NCBI GenBank assembly: GCA_943788025.1
Contig: CALSOR010000016.1
Coordinates: 124,001 to 188,000 of the forward strand
From: JABAAE01 sp905480545
GTDB lineage: Bacteria > Planctomycetota > Planctomycetia > Pirellulales > Pirellulaceae
Direction: 5' to 3'
DNA length: 64,000 nucleotides
A model generated the notes under the pieces. It was not told the origin of the DNA. It saw only the letters and a list, made by a program, of their open reading frames with translations, and did not search any database. The position numbers were made by a program, and so were the translations under genes. The first letter of the stretch is position 1. The number at the start of each line of letters is the position of its first letter. Below, piece after piece: positions 28,801-36,016 of this stretch.

Positions 28801-28960
28801 CATTTTCGTCCGGACCGTGACATGCTAAGCAGTTTTCCGATAGGATCGGAAAAATTTCGCGATTGAAATCGGGCGTATCGTCGGCAAGGACCAGCGTCGA
28901 CGCAGTTACCAGAAAAACGAAAGTCAGATTGGGAGAATTGAGGAAATTCTTCAACGTCAT
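25838..28960 (-). CDS. PSCyt1-DUF1549-DUF1553 (PSD1) cytochrome protein
   Basis: This 1040-residue secreted planctomycete protein has an N-terminal signal peptide to about residue 26 and a c-type heme motif CLACH at 44-48 inside the PSCyt1 domain. The DUF1549 block (LIRRVTLDLIGLPPTIKEVD and LDAARYADTHG) follows. A concanavalin-like inserted domain lies in the middle (about 430-590), and DUF1553 is at the C-terminus (LTSRVTTNRYWQHFFGTGIV, FDAPDRETCQVRRARTNTPL). It is encoded directly upstream of its DUF1501 partner. The pair is thought to act in periplasmic polymer breakdown coupled to electron transfer; the reaction is unproven. Confidence 0.93.
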   Translation of the reverse strand: MTLKNFLNSPNLTFVFLVTASTLVLADDTPDFNREIFPILSENCLACHGPDENVREAGLRLDQKDGAFAELDSGSKAIVAGKSSESELYLRMTSDDEDLLMPPPDSGKKVSEEDKAKIKAWIDSGVKWSKHWAFVPPVKSEVPQPVGGWNSNNAIDAFVHQQLRAKKLSPEKPADRETLIRRVTLDLIGLPPTIKEVDQFLADKQPGAFERVVDRLLQSEKYGEHMARSWLDAARYADTHGLHLDNERGIWPYRNWVIDSFNQNKPFDEFTIEQLAGDLLPKPSVKQRVATGFNRCNVTTGEGGSIDEEYYVRYAVDRVETTSTVWLGLTAGCASCHDHKFDPLSQKEFYSMFSYFYSLTERAMDGNVLLPPPSIKAPTPQQSIELAAYKKSIAEIKSSIAKLLTEQESKYVDATPEALLGELVKVENVWFDDALPEGANPEGNDGANSWQFVSAPDHPVFSGKHSTRRSAAGLTQHFFSTVKTKLKLGEGDLLFAYVYLDPENPPETVQLQFNNGSWEHRAFWGADKGHASGRNNASNLKMGELPETGKWIRLEVPAAKVGLPAGSEINGWAFTQFGGTVYWDKPGRVSRQGLNEKQASSIAVWEQYRKKVKQPSLPSPVQKILDIEKAKRTPDQTKQLLRYYIQNVNPSPKLALAEFAKKESEFVAKMTALDKSIAATLVMEDRKDKRQAFVLERGQYTEKRDPVSSSIPEWISPSLDNMEENRLGLAKWLVKKDHPLTSRVTTNRYWQHFFGTGIVKTSEDFGIQGERPVHPELLDWLAVDFIENGWNIKRLHKMIVMSATYQQSSRVAPKKKSIDPENRLLARGPRFRLDAEVIRDQALWVSGLLVETIGGKSVKPYQPAGLWKPVGFGGSNTSVFKQDTGDKLYRRSMYTFWKRTSPPPSMSTFDAPDRETCQVRRARTNTPLQALVLMNDVQYIEAARKLAERIMLEGGVNEAEKLVFAFRTILARSPTASELATLNGLHAEYLSDFKKESSAAEKLLSAGDSRRNEKLDLIEVAAWTMIAHLILNLSETVTKG

Positions 28961-29143
28961 TTTGACAGCGCCATGCGAGGGTTAATGGGAGGGCCTCCTA
29001 TTCTACCACAATTCCACGCTTGTTCGAAACGGAATTTCGACTGCGATCACCACAGTAATCAATTAAATCCATTAGCGATCAAAGGTTTTTTTCGTTCTTG
29101 GTTCATCGGTGTGGATGGGGAGACTGGCCATCGATCAAAGAAG

Positions 29144-29179
29144 AGGCCTGAAATTTTCTTGAAATTCTGGCCTTTTTTT
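29144..29179 (+). terminator. Orphan intrinsic terminator
   Basis: AGGCC-T-GAA (29144-29152) pairs with TTC-T-GGCCT (29165-29173) with one mismatch, followed by a run of seven T. No plus-strand gene ends here, so it may close a small untranslated RNA from the preceding 180 bases. Confidence 0.5.
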
Positions 29180-29393
29180 AAACGTCAGGTTTTGTTCCTT
29201 GAAGAAGGGCTGTCGAATCGTCCTGTGAGACTTCTTCGGATGGATCGCCTTTTTCACCCACAGTGCTTCACTAATCCAGAGTTGTTTGGTCTGGATCGTC
29301 ATTCGGACAACGAACGAGCTGGTAACGTTGAATAGGCCTGACGCGTGGACATCAACAACTGCAAATCAATCCGCAATCCACTGAGGATTGAGT

Positions 29394-29693
29394 TTAGGCC
29401 AACGTTCTTTCTTCTCGCGTGAAACTTCGGAAAACCAGTTTCACAATTGCTCGCAGTTTGTTTGTGCCTTCAATGGAATTAATTAACAGGGCTGATGGAA
29501 GCGGTTCAAATCGGTAACTATCTGAAGCGAGCAATGTGATTTGTTTCTGGTCGGCCACTAATAAAATAGGTGCCACATTTGTGAAGTTTGGGGCTCCGTT
29601 CTTTCCGAAGGTATACGCCATGCGAGATGGTCCAGACTTCATGGCACCCCGCGATGGACTGATGGCGTGTCCTATTGGGCAAATGTTGACCAT
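29394..29693 (-). CDS. Doubtful 99-aa open frame
   Basis: This reverse-strand frame includes a stretch that reads like real protein (GAPNFTNVAPILLVADQKQI), but it has no clear start site, no recognised domain and no continuation. It is either a gene remnant or chance. Listed only because nothing else occupies this stretch. Confidence 0.2.
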   Translation of the reverse strand: MVNICPIGHAISPSRGAMKSGPSRMAYTFGKNGAPNFTNVAPILLVADQKQITLLASDSYRFEPLPSALLINSIEGTNKLRAIVKLVFRSFTREERTLA

Positions 29694-30026
29694 GCGATTT
29701 GATCATTAGCCGATTGCAACTATTGAAAAAGGCTTAATCGCGTTGAGCAGGTTTTTAAGGGAACAAGGTTTTTTAGGTAAATGAACCGAGTCGCCCGTTT
29801 GGTGTTCAGCTGATGTAAAGACGGGGTTGCGAGGCCAAGGGCTTTGCCTAATCCCTAACGGCATACTTAGACTCTATCCTTGTTTGTAAATGATCCATTG
29901 AAGGCAATTTTTTGTTTCGGTTATCGAGAAGGTTCGCCTTGCCGTAAAACATTGATTAAACTGAAGGCTGGAAATTATTGTTCTACTTAAATCCCCAAAT
30001 TCAAGTCCGTTTTTTTGCTTTCTGCA

Positions 30027-30269
30027 ATGGGTAATCATCCACAAAAAAACAAGCCGGTGAAGCGACATAAACTTAATTATTGTCGAAAATGCATGTGGAA
30101 TACAAAGCATTTGCGTCGGACAAAAGGTGCATCTGTTCTGCTCTATTTTATTTGCTTGGGGTTGGTTTCATCACGCTATTGGAGATGTGACAATTGCGGC
30201 AACAAAACCCTTTTTCCTGCTCCTCGGTCTCGCACTGCGGCATCAAAGGAACTCAAAAATCGCGATTGA
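30027..30269 (+). CDS. Small zinc-ribbon membrane protein
   Basis: This is an 80-residue frame from ATG 30027. Two CxxC pairs (YCRKC near residue 20 and CDNCG near 56) flank a hydrophobic segment (SVLLYFICLGLVSS), so the ribbon would fold on both sides of, or beside, a membrane hairpin. The arrangement resembles small planctomycete and verrucomicrobial ribbon proteins. ATG is preferred over the TTG at 30015. No function can be assigned. It lies alone, 116 bases before the lipoprotein gene. Confidence 0.55.
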   Translation: MGNHPQKNKPVKRHKLNYCRKCMWNTKHLRRTKGASVLLYFICLGLVSSRYWRCDNCGNKTLFPAPRSRTAASKELKNRD

Positions 30270-30385
30270 ATCGTTGGTTTGCGTGAAAGGTTTTTGCAAG
30301 CGAAATGGGGCAAGGGAACTAATTCAATTCTTCATAATCGTTCGGTAGACTTCTCGGTTTTCTATTGAATGAGAACTGAACGACG

Positions 30386-31762
30386 ATGAAGTTTTCCGCG
30401 GTTCAAATGTTGAAATTATATTTGCCGGTGCTTGTACTGACGGTGAGTGGATCCGGCTGCAATCAAGCGGATTGGGGGCACCAGCAATGTTCCCCGATTC
30501 GACCATCTGCCGAAATTGAGATTGAGTCTAATCAAGTTGAATCAAAGGAAACGATTTCATGGCCGAATCTATACGGCCCCAATCACCAAAGCCTGGTCTT
30601 TGATGATCGGATTTCGAGCGAATGGAAGGATGGGCCACCTCGGGAGCTATGGCGGATCGACATTGGAACGGGTTACAGTTCGCCTGTATTGAAAGAAAAT
30701 CGGGTTGTCATTGTCCATCGTGAGGGCGACTCTGAGATCATTGAATGTTTTTCGGCGGAGAACGGTAAATCGTTTTGGTCGAAATCCTTTCCTGCAAACT
30801 ACAGATGCCGATACGATTACAGCAGTGGACCGTATAGCACTCCAGTGATTTATGAAAATGTGATCATTGCGGTGGGGCAAGCTGGAATGGTGCACTGCTT
30901 GGATCTGTTTAGTGGCCAGCTTCATTGGAAACGCGACCTTTTTAAAGACTACGAAATGACACTGGGCGAGTGGCCCGTTGCGGCAAGTGGAATCGTTCTT
31001 GACGGAATTTTTGTATTCAATCTTGGATCAGTGGAAAAGAAGGCTGGTGTGATCGGTCTGGACGTTGCAACAGGCAAGTCGGTTTGGGAATCAACGACCT
31101 ACGCAGCGGGGCATGCGACTCCAAATCTAATTGATGTTGCCGGGGAATTAGATGTTGTATTGGCGACCTGTGAAGGCTTGCTTTCTCTTGACCCTAAAGA
31201 TGGAACGGAAAACTGGTTTTTTCCGTTTCAGCGACGAAAAGCAGAAACATACAATGCGGTATCGCCAATCGTATTCAATCAAAAGGTCTGTATGGTGACC
31301 GGACCTGGGCCTGGAACTTTGGTGGTTGAAGTTGACGAAACGGGAGTAGCGAAAGAAGTCTGGAAAGACCGCCGAATTCTGGACAGTCAATACACGAATC
31401 TGCTTTGTGCAGATGGATTTGTTTTCGGATTCACGCCTATGAAACAGGGTGGCTCGGAAATGCGTTGCATCAATATTGCCAAGAAGCAACTTTGTTGGAA
31501 ATGGAAAGCAGGTTTGGGGAGATCAATGATTGTTGCCGATCAGAATACGATTTTCATTTTGGGTGAAAGTGGGACGTTGGCAGGGATTCGGCTTTCCAAT
31601 CAAGAGCCGATCGAAAAGTTTCGCACAGAGTCGCCGATCTTGGAGGCTCCTTGTTATTCGGCTCCCGCAATTTACAACGCGAGACTATACGCTCGAAATG
31701 AAAAACACCTTGTCTGCCTGGACCTCGCGGGAAATGGAGTTGCCAAAACGGACTTGGATTAG
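30386..31762 (+). CDS. PQQ-like beta-propeller lipoprotein
   Basis: This 458-residue exported protein is a BamB/PQQ-type beta-propeller. The signal peptide ends in the lipobox VSGSGC, with Cys25 as the lipidation site. Propeller blades repeat tryptophan-containing strands such as ENGKSFWSK, SGQLHWKRD, TGKSVWEST and KKQLCWKWKAG. Proteins of this type are numerous in planctomycetes (annotated as outer-membrane protein assembly factor BamB family) and usually act as scaffolds; true quinone-dependent catalysis is not supported by any visible active-site motif. The start ATG 30386 lies 18 bases after a GAACTGAAC stretch. The protein likely faces the periplasm. Confidence 0.85.
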   Translation: MKFSAVQMLKLYLPVLVLTVSGSGCNQADWGHQQCSPIRPSAEIEIESNQVESKETISWPNLYGPNHQSLVFDDRISSEWKDGPPRELWRIDIGTGYSSPVLKENRVVIVHREGDSEIIECFSAENGKSFWSKSFPANYRCRYDYSSGPYSTPVIYENVIIAVGQAGMVHCLDLFSGQLHWKRDLFKDYEMTLGEWPVAASGIVLDGIFVFNLGSVEKKAGVIGLDVATGKSVWESTTYAAGHATPNLIDVAGELDVVLATCEGLLSLDPKDGTENWFFPFQRRKAETYNAVSPIVFNQKVCMVTGPGPGTLVVEVDETGVAKEVWKDRRILDSQYTNLLCADGFVFGFTPMKQGGSEMRCINIAKKQLCWKWKAGLGRSMIVADQNTIFILGESGTLAGIRLSNQEPIEKFRTESPILEAPCYSAPAIYNARLYARNEKHLVCLDLAGNGVAKTDLD

Positions 31763-32020
31763 CAAATGTTGTCCAGGCAGAGATAATTGACATCTCAACG
31801 AAAAAATAGAGAAAAATTCTCAATTTTGCAGGCCAATTTGTGCAACCCGTCGAAAAAATAAGAACCTTTATTGCTTTCTGACGAATAAAAGTTTGCCGTT
31901 TTCGCTGGTAAGTGTAAGTTTTCGATCGGGGCGACTCGCTCCCTCAATTGCATCAAACCGGTGCGGAATTATCGTTTATACTGAAAATTTCCACCTTTTT
32001 CTGATACGGAGCCAATTGCA

Positions 32021-33361
32021 ATGGAATTTCGTTCTGCTTTTCCACTTGGATCGCTCAAGATCATCCTTTCATACACACTGCTTTTCATGCTTACCACATC
32101 TTTGGGAGCGCAATCGCCATGGGGACGTGGGGGGGATGATAGAGGACGCGATGATCGAGGAAGAGGTGGCGGGCGAGATGATTGGATGAATCGTGTTGAC
32201 CCGTCGGAAATGCTGCGGCGGGCGGACAAGAACGGGGACGGGAAGGTCGAACCGAGCGAAATCGACGAGCGTTTTCGGGGATTCACAAATCGATTGATTG
32301 AACGATACGGAATGGACCCGAAGAAGACAGTCGTTCTCGATACCATCAAAAAGAAGTTTGAAAAAATGCGTGACGGTGGTGCTCCGAAAAAGGAAGAAGA
32401 CATTTCAGTGACATTTGGTATTCCGAGCTTTGACGAATTTGCGGACGAAGAACCGGCAATGGTGCCTGACTTTTATTTGTCAGAAGAAAGCGTGGTATTG
32501 CAATCAGGGTCACTTGAGTCTCGCTATGAAAAGTCGATTCTCACTCAAGTTGATCGAGCGTTGCAAGTCAATGACAAGAACCGAGATGGTGTCATTGATT
32601 CAGACGAGATACGTCGAGGGCAATGGCAACGTCCGGCATCGGACTCGGATTTGAACAAGGACGGTAAGCTGACGAAGGTTGAGTTGGCGGAACGCTATGT
32701 AAAAAACTCAGGGGGCCGTGGCCGAATTGAAAAGGGAAAGACATCATCGAGGTCAGCTCGTTCGAGTAGCAGCGGGGCGAGGTCATCGACGAAGAAACCT
32801 GCTTCCTCAGGCCGGAGTTCATTTAGTCGCAGCTCGTCGGAGCGGAGCAGTTCGTCAAGAAAATCAAGCAGCAGTTCAAAGGATGATAAAATTACTTCTT
32901 ATGCGAAAAGGATGATCGAGAAGTACGATAAAAACAAAAATGGAAAGCTCGACGGGGCTGAAGTTTCGGGGGTTAGGTCGTTGCCTCGCAACGCTGATAA
33001 GGATGGCGATAAAGTCATTTCGCTCGACGAGATGATCGTGGCTTATGGAGGTAAAAGTCGCGGAGCATCGTCTAGTTCTTCTTCACCAGCGAAAAATATC
33101 GCGAACAATCCTTACTTGATTCCGAAAGGTTCTGAGTTATCGCAAGGTGCAGATTCTGACTTTCAAAAGCTCGATCGAAATCTTGACGGGTTAGTTCAAA
33201 TGCACGAGTTCGCAAAGAGTTGGACTGATGAATTAGCATCTTCATTTGGAAAACTGGACGCCAACAATGACGGGCATGTGTCGGTCGAAGAATGGAAGAA
33301 AGGCGGAGGGTCTAGGAGCACCAAGTCATCGTCCCGATATTCGAGGTCGCGTGGGCGATGA
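32021..33361 (+). CDS. Secreted multi-EF-hand protein with serine-rich linker
   Basis: This 446-residue exported protein has at least seven EF-hand calcium-binding loops, each a D-x-N/D-x-D/N-G motif. They include ADKNGDGKVEPSE (about residue 68), NDKNRDGVIDSDE, SDLNKDGKLTKVE, YDKNKNGKLDGAE, ADKDGDKVISLDE, LDRNLDGLVQMHE and LDANNDGHVSVEE. A signal peptide (residues 1-30) and a Gly/Arg/Asp-rich stretch precede the first loop. A long Ser/Arg-rich linker (about 240-290) separates loops three and four. Such proteins are frequent in planctomycetes and presumably bind calcium outside the cytoplasm. A strong terminator follows directly. Confidence 0.9.
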   Translation: MEFRSAFPLGSLKIILSYTLLFMLTTSLGAQSPWGRGGDDRGRDDRGRGGGRDDWMNRVDPSEMLRRADKNGDGKVEPSEIDERFRGFTNRLIERYGMDPKKTVVLDTIKKKFEKMRDGGAPKKEEDISVTFGIPSFDEFADEEPAMVPDFYLSEESVVLQSGSLESRYEKSILTQVDRALQVNDKNRDGVIDSDEIRRGQWQRPASDSDLNKDGKLTKVELAERYVKNSGGRGRIEKGKTSSRSARSSSSGARSSTKKPASSGRSSFSRSSSERSSSSRKSSSSSKDDKITSYAKRMIEKYDKNKNGKLDGAEVSGVRSLPRNADKDGDKVISLDEMIVAYGGKSRGASSSSSSPAKNIANNPYLIPKGSELSQGADSDFQKLDRNLDGLVQMHEFAKSWTDELASSFGKLDANNDGHVSVEEWKKGGGSRSTKSSSRYSRSRGR

Positions 33362-33400
33362 TGATTTGAATCTGCTAGACGAACAGAAGAAAACCCACTA

Positions 33401-33429
33401 ACGCCCGAGCGTCTCTCGGGCGTTTTTTT
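33401..33429 (+). terminator. Intrinsic terminator after the EF-hand gene
   Basis: ACGCCCGAG (33401-33409) and CTCGGGCGT (33415-33423) form a perfect nine-pair stem with a CGTCT loop and a T run to 33429, forty bases after the EF-hand stop. Confidence 0.9.
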
Positions 33430-33754
33430 GCGATTCTAAAACTCGCAAATTTAGTTGATCAGGCGGTCGTTCAGCCTCACTCTGGATCCGATTAAGTAAT
33501 CGACGAAATCGTTAAATCTCCGTAAAGCGATTCGCTCGCAAATTTGGGTGCGAAAATGACATTGGGAACAAGATTGTCATGCGGTCGATCGTGGAGTACC
33601 AATCCGTAAGCAAAACTCACATCGTTATTCGATGGGGCAGGATCGGTTTGGTTTGCATTCGTTCATTTGCGGCAGATTGTGTTTGCCAAAATGTTGTTCT
33701 GTGACAATCGAGGAAGCACGGAGCCCAAGGTGGTTTCACGTTGATCGACCGCTC

Positions 33755-33798
33755 CGTGAGGTGGTCGTGAGGTGGTCGCGAGGTGGTCGTAAGGTGCC
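33755..33798 (+). repeat. Eleven-base tandem repeat, about four copies
   Basis: Units CGTGAGGTGGT (33755-33765, 33766-33776), CGCGAGGTGGT (33777-33787) and a degenerate fourth CGTAAGGTGCC (33788-33798) stand head to tail just outside the transposase remnant. Confidence 0.75.
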
Positions 33799-33825
33799 CC
33801 AAACTTCAAAGGCGCGCTTTCCCTG

Positions 33826-34150
33826 AGTGATTTAGAATCGCCTCGAAACTGGATGGTGATAAGCAATCTTTTCCAGAATAACGTCTCAGGACGTTGTAGT
33901 AATTCCCTGAATTCTTGTCTTGTTTCTTTTAAAGAATCGTAATTTCTCATTTCCAATTCCGTTTTGAAGGTTCCAAAGCACGACTTCATAAAAGCGTTGT
34001 CGTAACATTCGCCCGCTCGACTCTTCCTTTGAAGCATTGTCGCAATTGAAATTATCTTGCGGTACTGTTTTCCTGCGTATTGTCCCGCACGATCAGTCCG
34101 GTGAGTGAGCCCTGACAGCGGCTGCCCAGGTTTGAGCCGCCAGACCATCG
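33826..34150 (-). pseudogene. IS3-family transposase (OrfB) remnant
   Basis: This is a C-terminal piece of an IS3-type DDE transposase, broken by frameshifts. Recognisable blocks on the minus strand are GLTHRTDRAGQYAGKQY (the second catalytic Asp region) and SRAGECYDNAFMKSCFGTFK with TELEMRNYD (the third catalytic acid region is FGTFKTEL). After LLQRP the frame is lost, but another phase reads YYNVLRRYSGKDCLSPSSFE, the usual YYN-RRHS-LGYLSP end. The N-terminal half, OrfA and inverted terminal repeats are missing. It is therefore an inactive fossil. It marks a site of past insertion in an otherwise stable region. Confidence 0.8.
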
Positions 34151-34379
34151 GTCGATTTTCTGGTGTCTAAAGGAAAGAAGTCCTTAATCAACGTTAAACC
34201 CGTGTGCGTTTTTGCAAAGTTGATCCATGATGGTAATTTGGTCGATTGCGGGTCAGTGAAAGTGCAGGTGAAAAGCAGACTACGTATACTCATCAAGGCT
34301 ACAAAACCTATTCGCCGCCGGACGTTGCTTTTGGCTCTGATGTTGGTTTGCTCGTTGTTTTCACTCCGATGAGTGCATA

Positions 34380-34415
34380 AAGAAAGGCAATTCGATGTCG
34401 CGAATTGCCTTTCTT
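34380..34415 (-). terminator. Fifteen-base-pair hairpin after the fasciclin gene
   Basis: AAGAAAGGCAATTCG (34380-34394) and CGAATTGCCTTTCTT (34401-34415) pair perfectly around a six-base loop. The hairpin lies 68 bases after the fasciclin stop; on the minus strand only a short T tract follows, so it may end the transcript by a mixed mechanism or stabilise the mRNA 3' end. Confidence 0.6.
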
Positions 34416-34482
34416 AAGGTTGAGTGGTTTGAATGATTGATCTAGCGGACATTTCGCCAAAGTGAAGCCGTCATGCTGTGCC

Positions 34483-35637
34483 TTACTTGTCCAAAGAGAA
34501 GTAAGCCAAATCGATTCCGTGTCGCAAAACCCAGCATGGGTCTCCATGATTTTCGGCCATGCGAGATCGTTCGAGCGATAATCGGAGGATGTCGAGTGTC
34601 GATTTTGAAACAGATGCATCGGCACCGTCGATGATTTCGTTCATCGCGGAGCGATAAATTTTAGCACACTGGCTAACATTCCCTGCGTTGTAGATTCTCG
34701 ATCCGCTTGAAACCGTACTCTCCAACATTTTCCGGACAGTTGCCTTGTTCATGGCTGGTGGAAGTAAAACGGAATCGATGACGTGAATGACGCCGTTTGC
34801 TGCTTCAATATCGGTGGCTACCAGCTTTGCATCATTGACCATTGCTCCGTCGGCCGTAACCGAAATAGCAACTTTCCTTTTCAAAAGGGTAGCGGCGCTC
34901 TGTGCCTCAACGGCTTGGTCGCTGAATACGCGGCCAGCAATTACGTGATACTTCAAGATGGCGACCAATTGGTCTTTGTTTTCCGGCTTCAATAACGTTT
35001 GCACGGTTCCTTTTGGCAACTTTGCAAATGCCGCGTCGGTTGGAGCAAACACAGTAAAAGGGCCATCGGAATCGAGGACAGAAGCTAGTCCTGCAGCTTT
35101 TACTGCCGCAAGTAGAGTGTTGAAGCTTTTCGCGTTGGTCGCAACGGCAGGGATGCGATCACTCTCGGGAAGCATTACCGAATCGATCACGTGAATGACG
35201 CCATTGTCGCATTGGATATCGGTTGCAACGAGGGCAGATCCATTAATTGTCAACTTCCCATCTTTCTTCGCTATGTCCAACCGTTGGCCATTTGCAGTTC
35301 CAGCGAAATTGACTTTGAATGCATCCTTGGCCATCACTCTGCCGGGGACCACGTGGAAGGTCAAGATGCTGATGAGTTGGCCTTTGTTTTCTGGCTTGAG
35401 AAGTGTTTCAACCGTTCCCTTCGGTAGCTTTGCAAAAGCTTCATCGGTCGGAGCAAACACGGTTAATTGCGAATCCCCCGCGAGAGTGTCAACAAGGCCG
35501 GCCGCTTTGACCGCCGCAACCAACGTTTTAAAGTTTCCGGCTTTGACAGCCGTTTCGACAAGGTTGTCAGCTTTGAGAGAGTTGCCGAACATTAGCAGGG
35601 TACATACGGCGATCGCAACTTTGCTACAGCGTAACAT
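34483..35637 (-). CDS. Secreted two-domain fasciclin (FAS1) protein
   Basis: This 384-residue exported adhesion-type protein has a signal peptide ending near LKADN and two FAS1 domains (about residues 25-155 and 165-290). Both carry the H1-type motif LTVFAPTDEAFAKLPKGT / FTVFAPTDAAFAKLPKGT and the closing GVIHVIDSV. The two domains are closely similar to each other, suggesting an internal duplication. The remaining 90 residues have no recognisable domain and end in LAYFSLDK. FAS1 proteins mediate cell-surface contacts; the bacterial partner is unknown. The upstream gap shared with the next gene contains a 14-base AT palindrome (35757-35770). Confidence 0.9.
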   Translation of the reverse strand: MLRCSKVAIAVCTLLMFGNSLKADNLVETAVKAGNFKTLVAAVKAAGLVDTLAGDSQLTVFAPTDEAFAKLPKGTVETLLKPENKGQLISILTFHVVPGRVMAKDAFKVNFAGTANGQRLDIAKKDGKLTINGSALVATDIQCDNGVIHVIDSVMLPESDRIPAVATNAKSFNTLLAAVKAAGLASVLDSDGPFTVFAPTDAAFAKLPKGTVQTLLKPENKDQLVAILKYHVIAGRVFSDQAVEAQSAATLLKRKVAISVTADGAMVNDAKLVATDIEAANGVIHVIDSVLLPPAMNKATVRKMLESTVSSGSRIYNAGNVSQCAKIYRSAMNEIIDGADASVSKSTLDILRLSLERSRMAENHGDPCWVLRHGIDLAYFSLDK

Positions 35638-36016
35638 TTTTAATCCTCAAGAAATCAGATGGTTCAGAATTATCGCTGGTCAATATTTTCACACCCAGCG
35701 TTCCAGGCTTGCATGTTAAATACGCTCTTTTGATACGGTCGGATTCGGTTTTGCAAAAAATATATATTTTGTCTTCAGCGACCGGTCGAACTCAACCTGG
35801 ACAACTCAACTGAATTCTTTTGGCAATAAAGCTGGGATTGTAAAGCATGGATGAGTGGTTCGGCTCATTAAAAACTTTTGAACGGCCTTCGCTAATGCGC
35901 TGCTCGGAACCATTGAGTTTTGAATCGTGACAGCGGTTCAATCATTCGACATAATAAACGGTCAGTCTGTTTCATCAGACTGTTGTCACATTGGTAGGCT
36001 CTTTGACGAGACCAAC
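35638..36016. other. Divergent promoter gap
   Basis: These 379 bases separate the divergent fasciclin and HEAT/propeller genes. A 14-base AT palindrome (AAAATATATATTTT at 35757-35770) is the only clear structure; an in-frame extension of the next gene is not favoured. Confidence 0.4.

Larger units (their letters stand above)
28961..30026. other. Gene-poor kilobase
   Basis: I see no convincing protein gene here. It contains an orphan plus-strand terminator near 29144, a doubtful reverse-strand frame (29394-29693), and otherwise mixed sequence. A tRNA T-arm-like string near 29503 has no matching arms. Confidence 0.5.
33430..34379. other. Gap with an IS3 remnant and tandem repeats
   Basis: Between the EF-hand terminator and the fasciclin gene lie an eleven-base tandem repeat and a decayed IS3-type transposase. 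I see no intact gene. Confidence 0.6.

Noticed and set aside
28973..29335. A 120-codon plus-strand frame
   Set aside because: It runs through a strong intrinsic terminator at 29144-29179 and has no protein-like composition or domain.
29503..29512. A tRNA T-arm-like string GGTTCAAATC
   Set aside because: No acceptor, D or anticodon arm could be fitted around it on either strand.
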